A stretch of 64,000 bases of DNA from contig DIGJ01000002.1 of NCBI GenBank assembly GCA_002419585.1, positions 124,001-188,000 of the forward strand, read 5' to 3'. Under the pieces are notes generated by a model, which was not told the DNA's origin, did no database searches, and saw only the letters and a program-made list of their open reading frames with translations. The position numbers and the translations under genes were made by a program. Numbering within the stretch: the first letter of the stretch is position 1; every line of letters begins with the position of its first letter. Shown here in pieces: positions 1 to 9,561 of the stretch. This DNA comes from Lachnoclostridium sp. UBA5725. Its GTDB lineage: Bacteria; Bacillota; Clostridia; Lachnospirales; Lachnospiraceae.

Positions 1-43
1 GTTTTAAAAAATTTACCCCAAGTAGGGAGTATTCAAGAATAGT

Positions 44-934
44 ATGGAAGGGTGGGCTATGGAAACGATAGGACCATGCCATGTGGTGAAATCAAAGAAA
101 ACAACTGCTAGAAGTATCGTAAATTTAGCTATAAAAGAATTACAAAATAACAAAAAAGATAAAATTAATTTAATCTGGTTAGAAGCCACCGGTTGCTCCG
201 GCAATATAATTTCTCTATTAAACGCAGAAAATCCTGATGTCATGTATTTGCTACAGGAAATGGTAAGCTTAAAGTACAATAATAGTCTTATGGCTGCTGA
301 GGGTGAAAAAGCATTTAAACAGTTTTTGGATACCTTGGATACAGAGTTTATCCTAGTGGTGGAAGGGGCAGTATCGACTAAGGATAATGGTTTGTATAAT
401 ATTATTGCACGTTATCAGGGAAAAGCCATTACGGCTATGGAAGCTGTAAATTTGGCCGGGGAAAAAGCGAAATATGTACTTGCAGTAGGAACGTGTGCCT
501 CCTATGGAGGAATATCAGCCGCAAGGCCAAATCCTTCAAATAGTATAAGTGTAGCAGAATTTTTGAAACGAGAAGTTATCAGAATACCTGGATGCCCAAG
601 TCATCCAGACTGGGTGATTGGAACAATTGCAAATCTCATTGCCTTTGGAAATTTGGAATTGGATTCAAAAAATAGGCCAATCATGTTTTATAGTATTACG
701 ATTCATGATCATTGTCCTAGGAGATCATATTTTGATAAAGGTATTTTTGCAACGAAGCTAGGAGACCTGGAATGTATGTTTAAACTGGGCTGTCGAGGAC
801 CTATCACCAGAACGGATTGCCCTATGAGACAGTGGAACGGATACGTAAATTGGCCAATTGGAGCAAATACACCTTGCATTGGATGTGCTGGGGAAAGTTT
901 TCCTGATGGTATGGAGCCCTTTGTAAGGTACTAA
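44..934 (+). CDS. [NiFe] hydrogenase small (electron-transfer) subunit
   Basis: This is the Fe-S subunit that carries electrons between the Ni-Fe site of the large subunit and a redox partner. Counting from the ATG at 44 (296 aa), cluster Cys are visible at C51, C151 and C184 (IPGCPSHPDW), in HDHC (224), and at 244, 250, 259, 278 and 281 (PCIGCA); the C-terminal block GCRGPITRTDCP-WNGYVNWPI is typical of group 1 uptake enzymes. No Tat signal is present, so the enzyme is probably cytoplasmic. The usual proximal CxxC reads CSGN, with Asn at 54. An ATG at 59 behind GGAAGG is an equally good start. It heads the visible operon, with the large subunit 20 bp downstream; upstream genes lie outside the window. 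Confidence 0.93.
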   Translation: MEGWAMETIGPCHVVKSKKTTARSIVNLAIKELQNNKKDKINLIWLEATGCSGNIISLLNAENPDVMYLLQEMVSLKYNNSLMAAEGEKAFKQFLDTLDTEFILVVEGAVSTKDNGLYNIIARYQGKAITAMEAVNLAGEKAKYVLAVGTCASYGGISAARPNPSNSISVAEFLKREVIRIPGCPSHPDWVIGTIANLIAFGNLELDSKNRPIMFYSITIHDHCPRRSYFDKGIFATKLGDLECMFKLGCRGPITRTDCPMRQWNGYVNWPIGANTPCIGCAGESFPDGMEPFVRY

Positions 935-954
935 ATAATGTGCTGGAGGAAGAT

Positions 955-2364
955 ATGGGAAGCAAGATTACAATTAACCCAGTTACTCGAATTAGTGGAT
1001 TTTTGGAAATTGAAGTAGAGGTAGAACAAAATCAAATAATCGATGCGAAAAGCAGTGGTATGCTTTTTCGAGGTTTTGAAAAAATGCTAAAAGGAAGGCC
1101 TCCTTTGGATGCAATTTTTTTTACAGAAAGGATATGTGGTATTTGTTCTACGGCCCATTCAATGGCTTCTACGCTGGCATTGGAAGATGTATTAAACGTT
1201 AGTCCGAATGAAAATGACAAAATTATAAGAGACTTTATGCACGGTTGTGAATTTGTTCAAAATCATTTAAGACACTTTTACCAATATACTCTGCCTGATT
1301 TTGTTCGTGGGCTAGAGATATCACCTTTATATACGAACACCCATAATGATTATAGGCTGCCGGGGGAGTTGAATAAGGAATTATCAAAGCATTATATGGA
1401 AGCTCTTGAATACAGTCGTTTAGCCCATGAGATGTTAGCTGAGCTTGGAGGGAAGGCTCCCCATACCCATGGTATATTTGTAGGAGGTGTAACAATTAAT
1501 CTAGATGCAGCAAAATGGATTAAAATAAAGTCTATATTAGTTAAAATAAAAGAATTTGTGAACGCTAGAATGATTCCGGATGTATATACCATTGCAAAGT
1601 ATTACCCGGATTATTTTTATAATGGGTTTGGGTATAGAAATTTATTGTCGTACGGGGTATTTGATAGCTATGAAGAAAAAGAATTATTTTATATAGCACC
1701 ACAAGTGATGATTAACGGAGAAAGACAGAAATTTAACTCTGAAATGATAACAGAAAATATCCATCGGGCCTGGTATGAGGCAGGTAAGATAGAGCAAAGA
1801 CCGACGGAACCAACGATAGACGAGAATCTGCATAAGGAGGATGCCTATAGCTGGATTAAGGCTCCTAGGTACGACCAAAATCCTATGGAGGTCGGACCGC
1901 TTGCACGAATGTTATTAAGCGGTAATTATCGGGGAGGAATTTCCACAATGGATCGTACCATTGCAAGAGTCCTAGAAGCAAATAAAATAGTAGTGATTAT
2001 GGAAGGGCTCTTGGAGAAGATGCAGCTACAATCAACCCAGCAAGGGGAGTATGAGATTCCAAAGCTTGTTAAAGGGAAGGGACTAATTGATACAACGAGA
2101 GGAGCGCTAGGACACTGGATTTCAATACAAGATCAGGAAATACATAATTATGAAATCATCACCCCATCCTCATGGAACCTATCACCAGAAGATTCCATAG
2201 GTTTCAAGGGAGTAGTAGAAGAAGCACTCATTGGAACCAAAATCAATGATTTGACGAATCCGGTGGAAATTGGAAGAATTGTCAGATCCTATGACCCTTG
2301 TGTCTCTTGTGCAACCCACGTTATAAGTGACAGATACGAACCTATAAGAATTAGTGTCGTGTAA
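955..2364 (+). CDS. [NiFe] hydrogenase large (catalytic) subunit
   Basis: This subunit holds the Ni-Fe(CN)2CO site that splits or forms H2. The L1 motif RICGICSTAH lies near residue 59 and the L2 motif DPCVSCATH near 447-455, giving the four Ni-binding Cys. Fourteen residues after H455 (VISDRYEPIRISVV) form the extension that a maturation protease removes after nickel insertion, and such a protease is the next gene. I chose the ATG at 955 because GGAGG lies 5 bp upstream; a GTG at 940 is possible but lacks a site. The length of 469 aa is normal. Confidence 0.95.
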   Translation: MGSKITINPVTRISGFLEIEVEVEQNQIIDAKSSGMLFRGFEKMLKGRPPLDAIFFTERICGICSTAHSMASTLALEDVLNVSPNENDKIIRDFMHGCEFVQNHLRHFYQYTLPDFVRGLEISPLYTNTHNDYRLPGELNKELSKHYMEALEYSRLAHEMLAELGGKAPHTHGIFVGGVTINLDAAKWIKIKSILVKIKEFVNARMIPDVYTIAKYYPDYFYNGFGYRNLLSYGVFDSYEEKELFYIAPQVMINGERQKFNSEMITENIHRAWYEAGKIEQRPTEPTIDENLHKEDAYSWIKAPRYDQNPMEVGPLARMLLSGNYRGGISTMDRTIARVLEANKIVVIMEGLLEKMQLQSTQQGEYEIPKLVKGKGLIDTTRGALGHWISIQDQEIHNYEIITPSSWNLSPEDSIGFKGVVEEALIGTKINDLTNPVEIGRIVRSYDPCVSCATHVISDRYEPIRISVV

Positions 2365-2365
2365 T

Positions 2366-2821
2366 ATGGCTGTTAAATGTATCGCGATTGGAAATACCAT
2401 TATGCAAGATGACGGTATAGGAATTAAGGTGGCAGAGGCGCTTTCCCCACGCCTGGTACAAGAGCATATAGAGTTGATATTTGGAGAGACTGATAATGAA
2501 TATGCCTTAAGTAAAATAGAAAATGGGGATTTATTGTTTATCATTGATTCAACTTTTCTTGATACAAATCCAGGAACCGTAACGTACATACCGATTGGTG
2601 AAGTGATAGGTCAGCATCACGAAGTTTATTCACAACATCAGCCAAATTTGATTTATTTACTAAAAACTTATGGAAAAGTTGTGGAAGGATATATCATTGG
2701 AATTGAGGTAGCAAAAATTGATTTTAGTTTAGAATTAAGTGATGCATTAAAAACTAGATTTCTATCTATTTGTGAAGAAGTGTATCTATTTATCTATCAT
2801 ACTATAAAGGGTCCAAGGTGA
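2366..2821 (+). CDS. Hydrogenase maturation endopeptidase (HyaD/HybD type)
   Basis: This protease clips the C-terminal extension from the nickel-loaded large subunit. The N-terminus reads AIGNTIMQDDGIG, the family hallmark with its nickel-sensing acidic residue; a second acidic residue (IDS) and a His-rich stretch (GQHHEVYSQHQP) follow. At 151 aa it has the usual size. The ATG follows the large-subunit stop by one base with no clear ribosome binding site, suggesting translational coupling. Its TGA overlaps the GTG of hypF. Confidence 0.9.
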   Translation: MAVKCIAIGNTIMQDDGIGIKVAEALSPRLVQEHIELIFGETDNEYALSKIENGDLLFIIDSTFLDTNPGTVTYIPIGEVIGQHHEVYSQHQPNLIYLLKTYGKVVEGYIIGIEVAKIDFSLELSDALKTRFLSICEEVYLFIYHTIKGPR

Positions 2822-5103
2822 GACGGTTGAAATATAATCAAGAAGCAAATTGTAGAAGGTATGCTATAAAAGTGTTTGGTGTAGTACAAGGAGTAGGCTA
2901 TAGGCCATATATATATAATCAGGCGAATAATTTTAACATTAAAGGATGGGTTAGTAATCAGGGAAGTGCTGTAGTAATGGACATAGAGGGAGAGAAAATT
3001 AAGGTTAAGAATTTTTTGCTTCAAATAATAAAAAGTCCACCTAGCTTAGCAAGGATAGAAAAAGTAGAAGTTGTTTCTAAATGCTGTATTGGTCATCTTG
3101 AATTTGAAATTAAACCCAGCTTAGGGGATACTGTGGGCCTTAATTATTTGAGTCAGGATGTAGCCATCTGTCCTGAATGTCTAGAGGAGATTCTTGATCC
3201 GAATAGCAATCGGTATCATTATGCTTTTACCAACTGTACCGCCTGTGGTCCAAGGTATACTATAATTCGTAAATTACCTTATGATAGGGAAAATACAACA
3301 ATGGATGTATTTCCTATGTGCCCAAACTGTGAGAAAGAATACAATGATCCAAGTAATAGAAGATTTCATGCTCAAACCAATTGTTGCAAGGTTTGTGGAC
3401 CTGTCTTAAGCTTATTAACAAATACCGGGGAAGAAATCCTGTGTAAGGACCCTTTACAAAGGACAATTACCCTTTTGCTGGAGGGAAAGATTGTGGCTAT
3501 CAAAGGGATTGGTGGATTTCATTTTGCCTGCGATGCGAGAAATCAAGTGGTAATAACAGTTTTACGAGAAAGAAAACTTAGACCTCATAAGTCATTTGCT
3601 ATTATGGTAAAGGATTTAGAAACAGCGAAAAAATTATGTATGATTGGGGAAGCAGAGGAGAAGCTACTGATAAGCAATAAGAGACCGATTGTACTTTTAG
3701 AGAAAAAAGTGAACTGTAATTTACCGGACCAAATTGCTCCAAATATGAAAAAAATAGGAATGATGCTACCCTATACGCCATTGCATAATTTGCTTTTTCA
3801 AGATGGAATCTCATGTCTTATAATGACCAGCGGCAACTTAAGTAATGCACCGATTCAGTATGAAAATCACCAAGCAATTAAAAATCTAGGCGGGATTGCT
3901 GATTATTTTTTAGTGCATAACCGAAACATACATATTCCAGCAGAAGATTCTGTAGTGAAAGTAATTAATAATCAGGAAGTTGTTATAAGAAGAGCGAGGG
4001 GATATACCCCTTTTATTTTTCCTATGAAAGCAAAATATGAAATATTAGCCTTAGGAGCCGAAGAAAAAAGCACATTTAGTTTTACTCAGAATGGTTATGG
4101 ATATATGAGTCAATATTTAGGAGATATTAAAAACTACGATGCGTATATTACTTATAAAAAAGCAATCGAGAACTTAAGGACTATGATGGGATTAAAGCCT
4201 TACATAATTGCACATGATTTGCATACAATCTATTTGTCTTCCGTGTATGCCAAGAGTCAAGTGGGTAAAAAAATGGGAGTGCAACATCATCATGCGCATA
4301 TGGTTAGCTGCATGGTGGAACATCATCTTTTGGAGCCTGCAATTGGGGTAATATTTGATGGGACTGGGATAGGAACCGATGCTAAGATATGGGGTGGAGA
4401 ATTTTTTATCGGAACAAGAGAGAATTTCATGCGTGTGGCTCACTTTAAGTATGTAGCAATTCAAGGAGGGGACCAAGCCATAAGGGAACCATGGAGAATT
4501 GCGGTAAGTTTTCTACATTCCATTCATTATGAAAACTGGAGTATCTTAGAGGGAATTGATATAAATAGTATTAAAACAGTGAAACAAGCGCTTGATAAAC
4601 ATCTAAACTGTTATGAGACATCGAGTGTAGGAAGGCTTTTTGACTGTGTTGCTGCTATCTTAAACGTACGGCATCGTATCACTTATGACGCGCAGGCAGC
4701 AATTGAATTAGAAAATATCTTAGATCCCTATGTGGAGGAGGGTTATTCTTACTCTATTTACGAAGAAAATGGGATGTATCAAATTGACTATAAAAGCATT
4801 CTATTTGGTATTTTAAAAGACTTAGAGAATACAGTGGCTCCTGCTAGCATTGCAGCTAAATTTCATAATACACTTGGAAATGTAACAATAGACATGGTTT
4901 GTAGAATAAGCGAAAGATACGAATTAAAAATAGTTGTGTTAACTGGGGGAGTTTTTGAGAATAATTATCTACTTACATATATGTTAAAAGGATTAAAAGA
5001 AAAAGATATTACGGTCTATTATAATCAACAGATTCCCACCAATGACAGCGGTATTTGTGTTGGACAGCTAGGAATAGTTGATGCGGTGGAGGAGATGATT
5101 TAA
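2818..5103 (+). CDS. hypF: Carbamoyltransferase HypF
   Basis: HypF makes thiocarbamate on HypE from carbamoyl phosphate, the source of the cyanide ligands of the Ni-Fe site. Domains in order: acylphosphatase (GVVQGVGYRPYIY, residues about 20-30), two zinc fingers (CPEC...CTACGPRYT and CPNC...CCKVCGP), a YrdC-like domain, and a Kae1-like carbamoyltransferase domain with HHHAHM and DGTGIGTD. The length of 761 aa is standard. It starts at GTG in a GTGA overlap with the protease gene; hypC follows directly. Confidence 0.96.
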   Translation: MRRLKYNQEANCRRYAIKVFGVVQGVGYRPYIYNQANNFNIKGWVSNQGSAVVMDIEGEKIKVKNFLLQIIKSPPSLARIEKVEVVSKCCIGHLEFEIKPSLGDTVGLNYLSQDVAICPECLEEILDPNSNRYHYAFTNCTACGPRYTIIRKLPYDRENTTMDVFPMCPNCEKEYNDPSNRRFHAQTNCCKVCGPVLSLLTNTGEEILCKDPLQRTITLLLEGKIVAIKGIGGFHFACDARNQVVITVLRERKLRPHKSFAIMVKDLETAKKLCMIGEAEEKLLISNKRPIVLLEKKVNCNLPDQIAPNMKKIGMMLPYTPLHNLLFQDGISCLIMTSGNLSNAPIQYENHQAIKNLGGIADYFLVHNRNIHIPAEDSVVKVINNQEVVIRRARGYTPFIFPMKAKYEILALGAEEKSTFSFTQNGYGYMSQYLGDIKNYDAYITYKKAIENLRTMMGLKPYIIAHDLHTIYLSSVYAKSQVGKKMGVQHHHAHMVSCMVEHHLLEPAIGVIFDGTGIGTDAKIWGGEFFIGTRENFMRVAHFKYVAIQGGDQAIREPWRIAVSFLHSIHYENWSILEGIDINSIKTVKQALDKHLNCYETSSVGRLFDCVAAILNVRHRITYDAQAAIELENILDPYVEEGYSYSIYEENGMYQIDYKSILFGILKDLENTVAPASIAAKFHNTLGNVTIDMVCRISERYELKIVVLTGGVFENNYLLTYMLKGLKEKDITVYYNQQIPTNDSGICVGQLGIVDAVEEMI

Positions 5104-5104
5104 G

Positions 5105-5332
5105 ATGTGTATCGCAGTTCCAGGTGAAATTATAGACGTTTTTCCTACACGGGCAAAGGTAACAATGATGGGTGTAGAAACAACCATAAACATTCAAATG
5201 ATTGAAAATCCTAAAATAGGTGACTTTGTATTAGTTCATGCAGGATGCGCTATTGAACGGATTGATAAGGAAAATTATGATGATTTGTTTGCTATATTTA
5301 AAGGATTGTTAGATGAGGATGAGAAAGGTTGA
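5105..5332 (+). CDS. hypC: Hydrogenase assembly chaperone HypC
   Basis: HypC pairs with HypD to carry the Fe(CN)2CO group to the large-subunit precursor. The N-terminus MCIAVPGEI has the essential Cys2 exposed once Met is removed. It is 75 aa, a typical length. It starts one base after the hypF stop behind GGAGGAG, and hypD follows after 11 bp. Confidence 0.95.
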   Translation: MCIAVPGEIIDVFPTRAKVTMMGVETTINIQMIENPKIGDFVLVHAGCAIERIDKENYDDLFAIFKGLLDEDEKG

Positions 5333-5343
5333 TGTGATATACA

Positions 5344-6420
5344 ATGGGTATGAATATGGGTTTTGAGAAGCATCTAATCAATGAAATTAATAGCTTGGTT
5401 ACAGAAGATATAAAAATTATGGAAGTTTGTGGAACCCATACTCAGATAATAGCGAAGCTAGGATTAAGGTCCGTGTTATCCTCCAGAGTAAAATTTTTAT
5501 CAGGTCCAGGTTGTCCGGTCTGTGTGACAGATGAAAGCTATATTGACCTGGCTATACAATTATTGAATACATACGATATTGCGATTGCTACATTTGGAGA
5601 TTTAATGAGGGTAAGAGGTACTAAGGGATGTTTACTGGATGAAAAAGCGAGGGGAAAAGATGTAAGGATACTTTACTCTCCCTTAGATTTAATCGAAATG
5701 GCAGATAGGAATAGAAAGAAAAAGTTTGTATTTCTAGGAGTTGGTTTTGAGACCACAGCCCCAATTATAGCGCTAACTATAAAAACAGCAGCCCAAAGAG
5801 GCATAAAAAATCTTTTTTTCCTCACTTCAGTAAAACTTATGCCTCCAATATTACATTACATATTTGGGCAGCCTAACAATGAGATACGAGGTTTAATCTG
5901 TCCGGGGCACGTAGCAACCGTGAAAGGTTCAAACTACTTTCAATTTATTGGAACAGATTATGGAATTCCAGCTGCTGTATGCGGATTTGAAGCTAGAGAT
6001 ATCCTAATTGGAATTCATTACTTAGTAAAAAAAATCGTACAAAACGAAAAGCAGTCATATGAAAATCTTTATAAAAGATGTGTAAGAGCGGAGGGTAACC
6101 CAATTGCCAATCAATTAATCGATGAGGTGTTTCAGACTTCAAATGGAGAGTGGAGAGGAATTGGCAGGGTTGAGAATTCATCATTAACAATTAATGAAAA
6201 CTATGCTGCCTTCAATGCGATGGAAGTTTTTGCATTAAAAATTATATTTAAACAAAATGGGATAAGTTGTGAGTGTAAGGATATTTTGCTGGGAAACAAG
6301 ACACCAAAGGAATGCAAACTTTTTGGATTAATATGTAATCCGGTAAATCCCTATGGACCTTGCATGGTGTCTACGGAAGGATCTTGTGCGATTGCCTATC
6401 GATATAGGGAGGAAATTTAG
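5344..6420 (+). CDS. hypD: Hydrogenase maturation factor HypD
   Basis: HypD is an iron-sulfur scaffold on which the Fe(CN)2CO unit is assembled together with HypC and HypE. Family motifs are present: MEVCGTHTQ, GPGCPVCVT, GFETTAP, and the C-terminal Cys cluster (CKDILLGNKTPKECKLFG...C). It is 358 aa. In-frame ATGs at 5350 and 5356 are alternative starts. hypE starts two bases after its stop. Confidence 0.95.
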   Translation: MGMNMGFEKHLINEINSLVTEDIKIMEVCGTHTQIIAKLGLRSVLSSRVKFLSGPGCPVCVTDESYIDLAIQLLNTYDIAIATFGDLMRVRGTKGCLLDEKARGKDVRILYSPLDLIEMADRNRKKKFVFLGVGFETTAPIIALTIKTAAQRGIKNLFFLTSVKLMPPILHYIFGQPNNEIRGLICPGHVATVKGSNYFQFIGTDYGIPAAVCGFEARDILIGIHYLVKKIVQNEKQSYENLYKRCVRAEGNPIANQLIDEVFQTSNGEWRGIGRVENSSLTINENYAAFNAMEVFALKIIFKQNGISCECKDILLGNKTPKECKLFGLICNPVNPYGPCMVSTEGSCAIAYRYREEI

Positions 6421-6421
6421 G

Positions 6422-7426
6422 ATGGAGAATATAGTTACACTACGTCATGGAGATGGGGGTAAGTACACAAATTTGCTCATTAACGAGATTTTTTATAAGA
6501 ATTTTGATAATAATCTGCTACTAAACTCCTTGGATGCCTCCGTTTTTGAGGTTGCTCAAGGAAAACTTGCATTTACAACAGACTCCTATGTTGTAAAACC
6601 TCTTTTCTTTTCTGGAGGAGACATAGGTAAACTAGCTGTCTGTGGAACGATAAATGATTTAGCTACAGCGGGGGCAAAACCCTTATATTTAAGTTGTGGG
6701 GTAATTATTGAAGAGGGTTTTGATATGGGTTTACTAGAAAAAATTGCCCAGTCCATGGGAGAGATTTGTAGAAAAACTGGAGTGAAAATTATCACAGGTG
6801 ATACAAAGGTTGTGGAGAAGGGTTTTGTAGATGGCTTATTTATTAATACCTCAGGAATAGGTGTGGTACAAGGTGGTTATAATCCAAAACCAATACAAGA
6901 AGGCGATCAGATTATAATAACGGGAGGAATTGCTGAACATGGCACCACTATAGCCACTCAACGATATCAAATAGAAGTAGTAGGTAATATTAAGAGTGAT
7001 TGTATGCCATTAAATAACATTGTTGAACAGCTCGAAAAGTATATGGGAAGTATAAAATTAATGAAAGATCCTACTAGAGGCGGCTTGGGGACAGCCTTAA
7101 ATGAAATAGTAGAGGTAGCTGGAAGAGGCGTTTGTTTATTGGAGGATGCAATTCCTATTACACGAGAAGTAAAAGCTATGAATGAACTATTAGGATTAGA
7201 CCCTCTATATCTTGCCTGTGAGGGAAGAATGATTATTACAGTTGAAAATAAGAAAAGTCAAGAAGTATTAGCAGAGATTAAAAAGTGCCAAGGTTGTGAA
7301 GATGCAGCCATCATAGGCAAAGTTACTTCTGATGTGGCCAGACCAATTGTTTTGTTGGAAACTGGTATAGGAGGGAAAAGAATAATTCAACCACTTGAAG
7401 GCGTAATGATACCAAGGATATGCTGA
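6422..7426 (+). CDS. hypE: Carbamoyl dehydratase HypE
   Basis: HypE dehydrates the S-carbamoyl group on its C-terminal Cys to thiocyanate and donates CN to iron on HypCD. The protein (334 aa) starts MENIVTLRHGDGGKYTN and ends in the diagnostic PRIC. A PurM/AIR-synthase-like ATP-binding fold is indicated by DPTRGGLGTALNEI. The ATG at 6422 has GGAGG upstream in the end of hypD; an upstream in-frame extension overlaps hypD and is not needed. It is the last gene of the operon. Confidence 0.95.
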   Translation: MENIVTLRHGDGGKYTNLLINEIFYKNFDNNLLLNSLDASVFEVAQGKLAFTTDSYVVKPLFFSGGDIGKLAVCGTINDLATAGAKPLYLSCGVIIEEGFDMGLLEKIAQSMGEICRKTGVKIITGDTKVVEKGFVDGLFINTSGIGVVQGGYNPKPIQEGDQIIITGGIAEHGTTIATQRYQIEVVGNIKSDCMPLNNIVEQLEKYMGSIKLMKDPTRGGLGTALNEIVEVAGRGVCLLEDAIPITREVKAMNELLGLDPLYLACEGRMIITVENKKSQEVLAEIKKCQGCEDAAIIGKVTSDVARPIVLLETGIGGKRIIQPLEGVMIPRIC

Positions 7427-7470
7427 TATGTTGCAGACCGTTTAGAATGCTCTCTGCTAATGTGTGAAAA

Positions 7471-7504
7471 AGTTTAGATTAAGTTTAGATAACTATGGTA
7501 CAAT
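7471..7504 (+). promoter_or_regulatory. Promoter with direct-repeat operator before the two-component system
   Basis: Two copies of AGTTTAGAT (7471 and 7482) repeat with an 11 bp period. A TACAAT -10 box starts at 7499, nine bases after the second repeat ends. The repeats sit where a -35 box would be, as in promoters activated by OmpR-type regulators. The same repeat and spacing recur at 9411-9444. Confidence 0.7.
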
Positions 7505-7582
7505 AAATTATATATTGTGAGCTGTGAATTTAGCGTAGCGTTTATAAAGGACGGAAGAACTAGAAAAAATGGAGGTGACATA

Positions 7583-8254
7583 ATGTTTCACATACTTGTA
7601 ATTGATGATGATAAAAACACAAGACGACTTTTTCGCGCAATTCTTGAGGCAGAGCATTATACCGTTATAACATCGGAAAACGGTGAACAGGCATTAGAAC
7701 TGATGGATGAAGAAACATTTGATCTTGCGATTGTAGATATTATGATGCCCAAAATTGATGGGTATGAATTTACCAAATTGTTACGGGATGTAGCCAGTAA
7801 TATTCCAATCTTGATGGTGACTGCAAAGCAGCTTCCGAGTGACAGAAAGCAAGCTTATCTGGTAGGAACGGATGATTATATGACAAAACCAGTGGATGAG
7901 GAAGAACTGTTGATTCGTGTGAAAGCACTTTTAAGACGAGCACAAATTGTAAATGAAAGGAAGATTCAAATCGGAAAAGTTACCTTACACTATGATACAT
8001 ATACCGTAACGCGGGAAGAGGATGTGCAGACACTTCCACAGAAGGAGTTTCTCCTTTTGTACAAGCTTCTTTCTTACCCAGATAAAATATTCACAAGAAT
8101 TCAGTTGATGGATGAAATCTGGGGCATGGATGCACAGACTGGATGGGAAACAATTACAGTTCATATTAATCGTTTGAGAAAACGCTTTGAGTCATATCCG
8201 GAAATTGAACTGGTATCTGTTCGTGGATTAGGTTATAAGGCGGTGAAAAAATGA
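7583..8254 (+). CDS. OmpR-family response regulator
   Basis: This is a DNA-binding response regulator of 223 aa. The receiver domain has the acidic pocket IDDDKNTRR, the phospho-acceptor Asp in AIVDIMMPKIDGY and the switch Lys in DDYMTKPVD; a winged-helix output domain follows (ETITVHINRLRKRFE, VRGLGYKAV). I chose the ATG at 7583 because GGAGGTGA lies just upstream. It overlaps the kinase gene by 4 bp. It probably binds the AGTTTAGAT repeats upstream of itself and upstream of the SLH/efflux operon. Confidence 0.93.
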   Translation: MFHILVIDDDKNTRRLFRAILEAEHYTVITSENGEQALELMDEETFDLAIVDIMMPKIDGYEFTKLLRDVASNIPILMVTAKQLPSDRKQAYLVGTDDYMTKPVDEEELLIRVKALLRRAQIVNERKIQIGKVTLHYDTYTVTREEDVQTLPQKEFLLLYKLLSYPDKIFTRIQLMDEIWGMDAQTGWETITVHINRLRKRFESYPEIELVSVRGLGYKAVKK

Positions 8255-9288
8255 AACATAAAGAGCCTAGATGGGGTTTTTTGACGTTGGTTTTTACGGT
8301 ACTAGTTGTAATTGTAGAAGTAATTTCGATGTCATTAACAATGGGAATTTTCTGGATTATGTATCATTTCGGTTTATTAACTAAGCATAATGCGTTGATA
8401 CCTATTATAGCTTTAATTATATTTAGTGTACTTTCCGGAGCAGTAATGGCTTTTTTCTTTAGCCGAAAGCCTTTACAGCCGATTAATAAACTACTGAATG
8501 GATTAAAAAACCTTGCAAAAGGAAATTATGACACTAGATTGGAATTGAAAGACATGGGATATGGTACACAAATAGCAGAAAGTTTCAATGCCTTAGCGGA
8601 AGAGTTAGAAAATACAGAGATGTTTCGTTCTGATTTTGTAAATAATTTTTCTCATGAATTCAAAACACCAATTGTTTCAATTAGGGGATTTGCAAAATTA
8701 ATACAAAAAGGGAATCTTTCCAAAGAGCAGAAAGAAGAATATATTGATATTATTGTGGAAGAGGCAACGCGTTTATCGGATATGGCAACGAAGGTACTGA
8801 GCCTGACAAAATTAGAAAACCAGAGTATTTTAAATGATATTTCTAGCTTCAATTTATCAGAACAACTGAGAACTTGCATTTTACTGTTAGAAAAGAAATG
8901 GACGAAAAAAAATCTTATTATTTCAGCTGATTTTAGAGAGTATACCGTTTTAGCAAATGAAGAAATGCTTAAGCAGGTTTGGATTAATCTTCTTGATAAT
9001 GCAATAAAGTTTTGTGAAGATGGTGGGGAAGTAGCTGTGCTGATTGAACAAAAGAATAAGAAACTTATTGTAACAATCACAAATACTGGAAGTGAAATTA
9101 GTGAAATGAATCAAAAACGGATTTTTCAAAAATTTTATCAGAGCGACCAGTCTCATGCATCCGAGGGAACCGGTATTGGGTTAACAATAGTAAAAAGAGT
9201 AATAGAGCTACACAAAGGTGAAATTAAAGTGGAGTGTAAAGAAAATTTAACGAAGTTTATAGTGGTATTGTATAGCGAAGAAGAATAA
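8251..9288 (+). CDS. Membrane sensor histidine kinase
   Basis: This is the cognate kinase of the preceding regulator (345 aa). Two N-terminal membrane helices (about residues 12-38 and 50-70) bracket a very short external loop, so it is an intramembrane-sensing design. A HAMP domain (PLQPINKLLNGLKNLAKGNY) follows, then the H-box SHEFKTPIVSIRGF and a HATPase domain with N, G1 and G2 boxes (WINLLDNAIKF, GTGIGLTIVKR). Short-loop kinases of this kind often pair with efflux pumps for membrane-active compounds, which fits the operon that follows. Confidence 0.92.
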   Translation: MKHKEPRWGFLTLVFTVLVVIVEVISMSLTMGIFWIMYHFGLLTKHNALIPIIALIIFSVLSGAVMAFFFSRKPLQPINKLLNGLKNLAKGNYDTRLELKDMGYGTQIAESFNALAEELENTEMFRSDFVNNFSHEFKTPIVSIRGFAKLIQKGNLSKEQKEEYIDIIVEEATRLSDMATKVLSLTKLENQSILNDISSFNLSEQLRTCILLLEKKWTKKNLIISADFREYTVLANEEMLKQVWINLLDNAIKFCEDGGEVAVLIEQKNKKLIVTITNTGSEISEMNQKRIFQKFYQSDQSHASEGTGIGLTIVKRVIELHKGEIKVECKENLTKFIVVLYSEEE

Positions 9289-9300
9289 TGGAGTAAATGA

Positions 9301-9338
9301 AGCAGAAAGTCTGAATGAAAGGGCTTTCTGCTTTTTTT
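9301..9338 (+). terminator. Intrinsic terminator after the kinase gene
   Basis: AGCAGAAAG (9301) pairs perfectly with CTTTCTGCT (9324-9332) around a 14-base loop, followed by a run of seven T. Confidence 0.9.
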
Positions 9339-9410
9339 GGTGCCATCTATATCCATCGGAGTATTGATTGAAAATGCGTTTGCGGAATGGAGAAAAAAGA
9401 TTTCCAGATT

Positions 9411-9444
9411 AGTTTAGATTCAGTTTAGATTGTTTCTATATAAT
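9411..9444 (+). promoter_or_regulatory. Promoter with direct-repeat operator before the SLH/efflux operon
   Basis: AGTTTAGAT occurs at 9411 and 9422, again 11 bp apart. TATAAT at 9439 has the same nine-base offset from the second repeat as at 7471-7504. The shared geometry argues that the response regulator activates both operons. Confidence 0.75.
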
Positions 9445-9561
9445 AGCAAAATATTTGAAGGATATCCGTGATTGTATGGAGGAAAAACATAATTCGGTAT
9501 CCTGATGATGTAGTTTCATTAACTGTTACATAGAATGTTCATCAAAAAAGGAGTCAGACAG

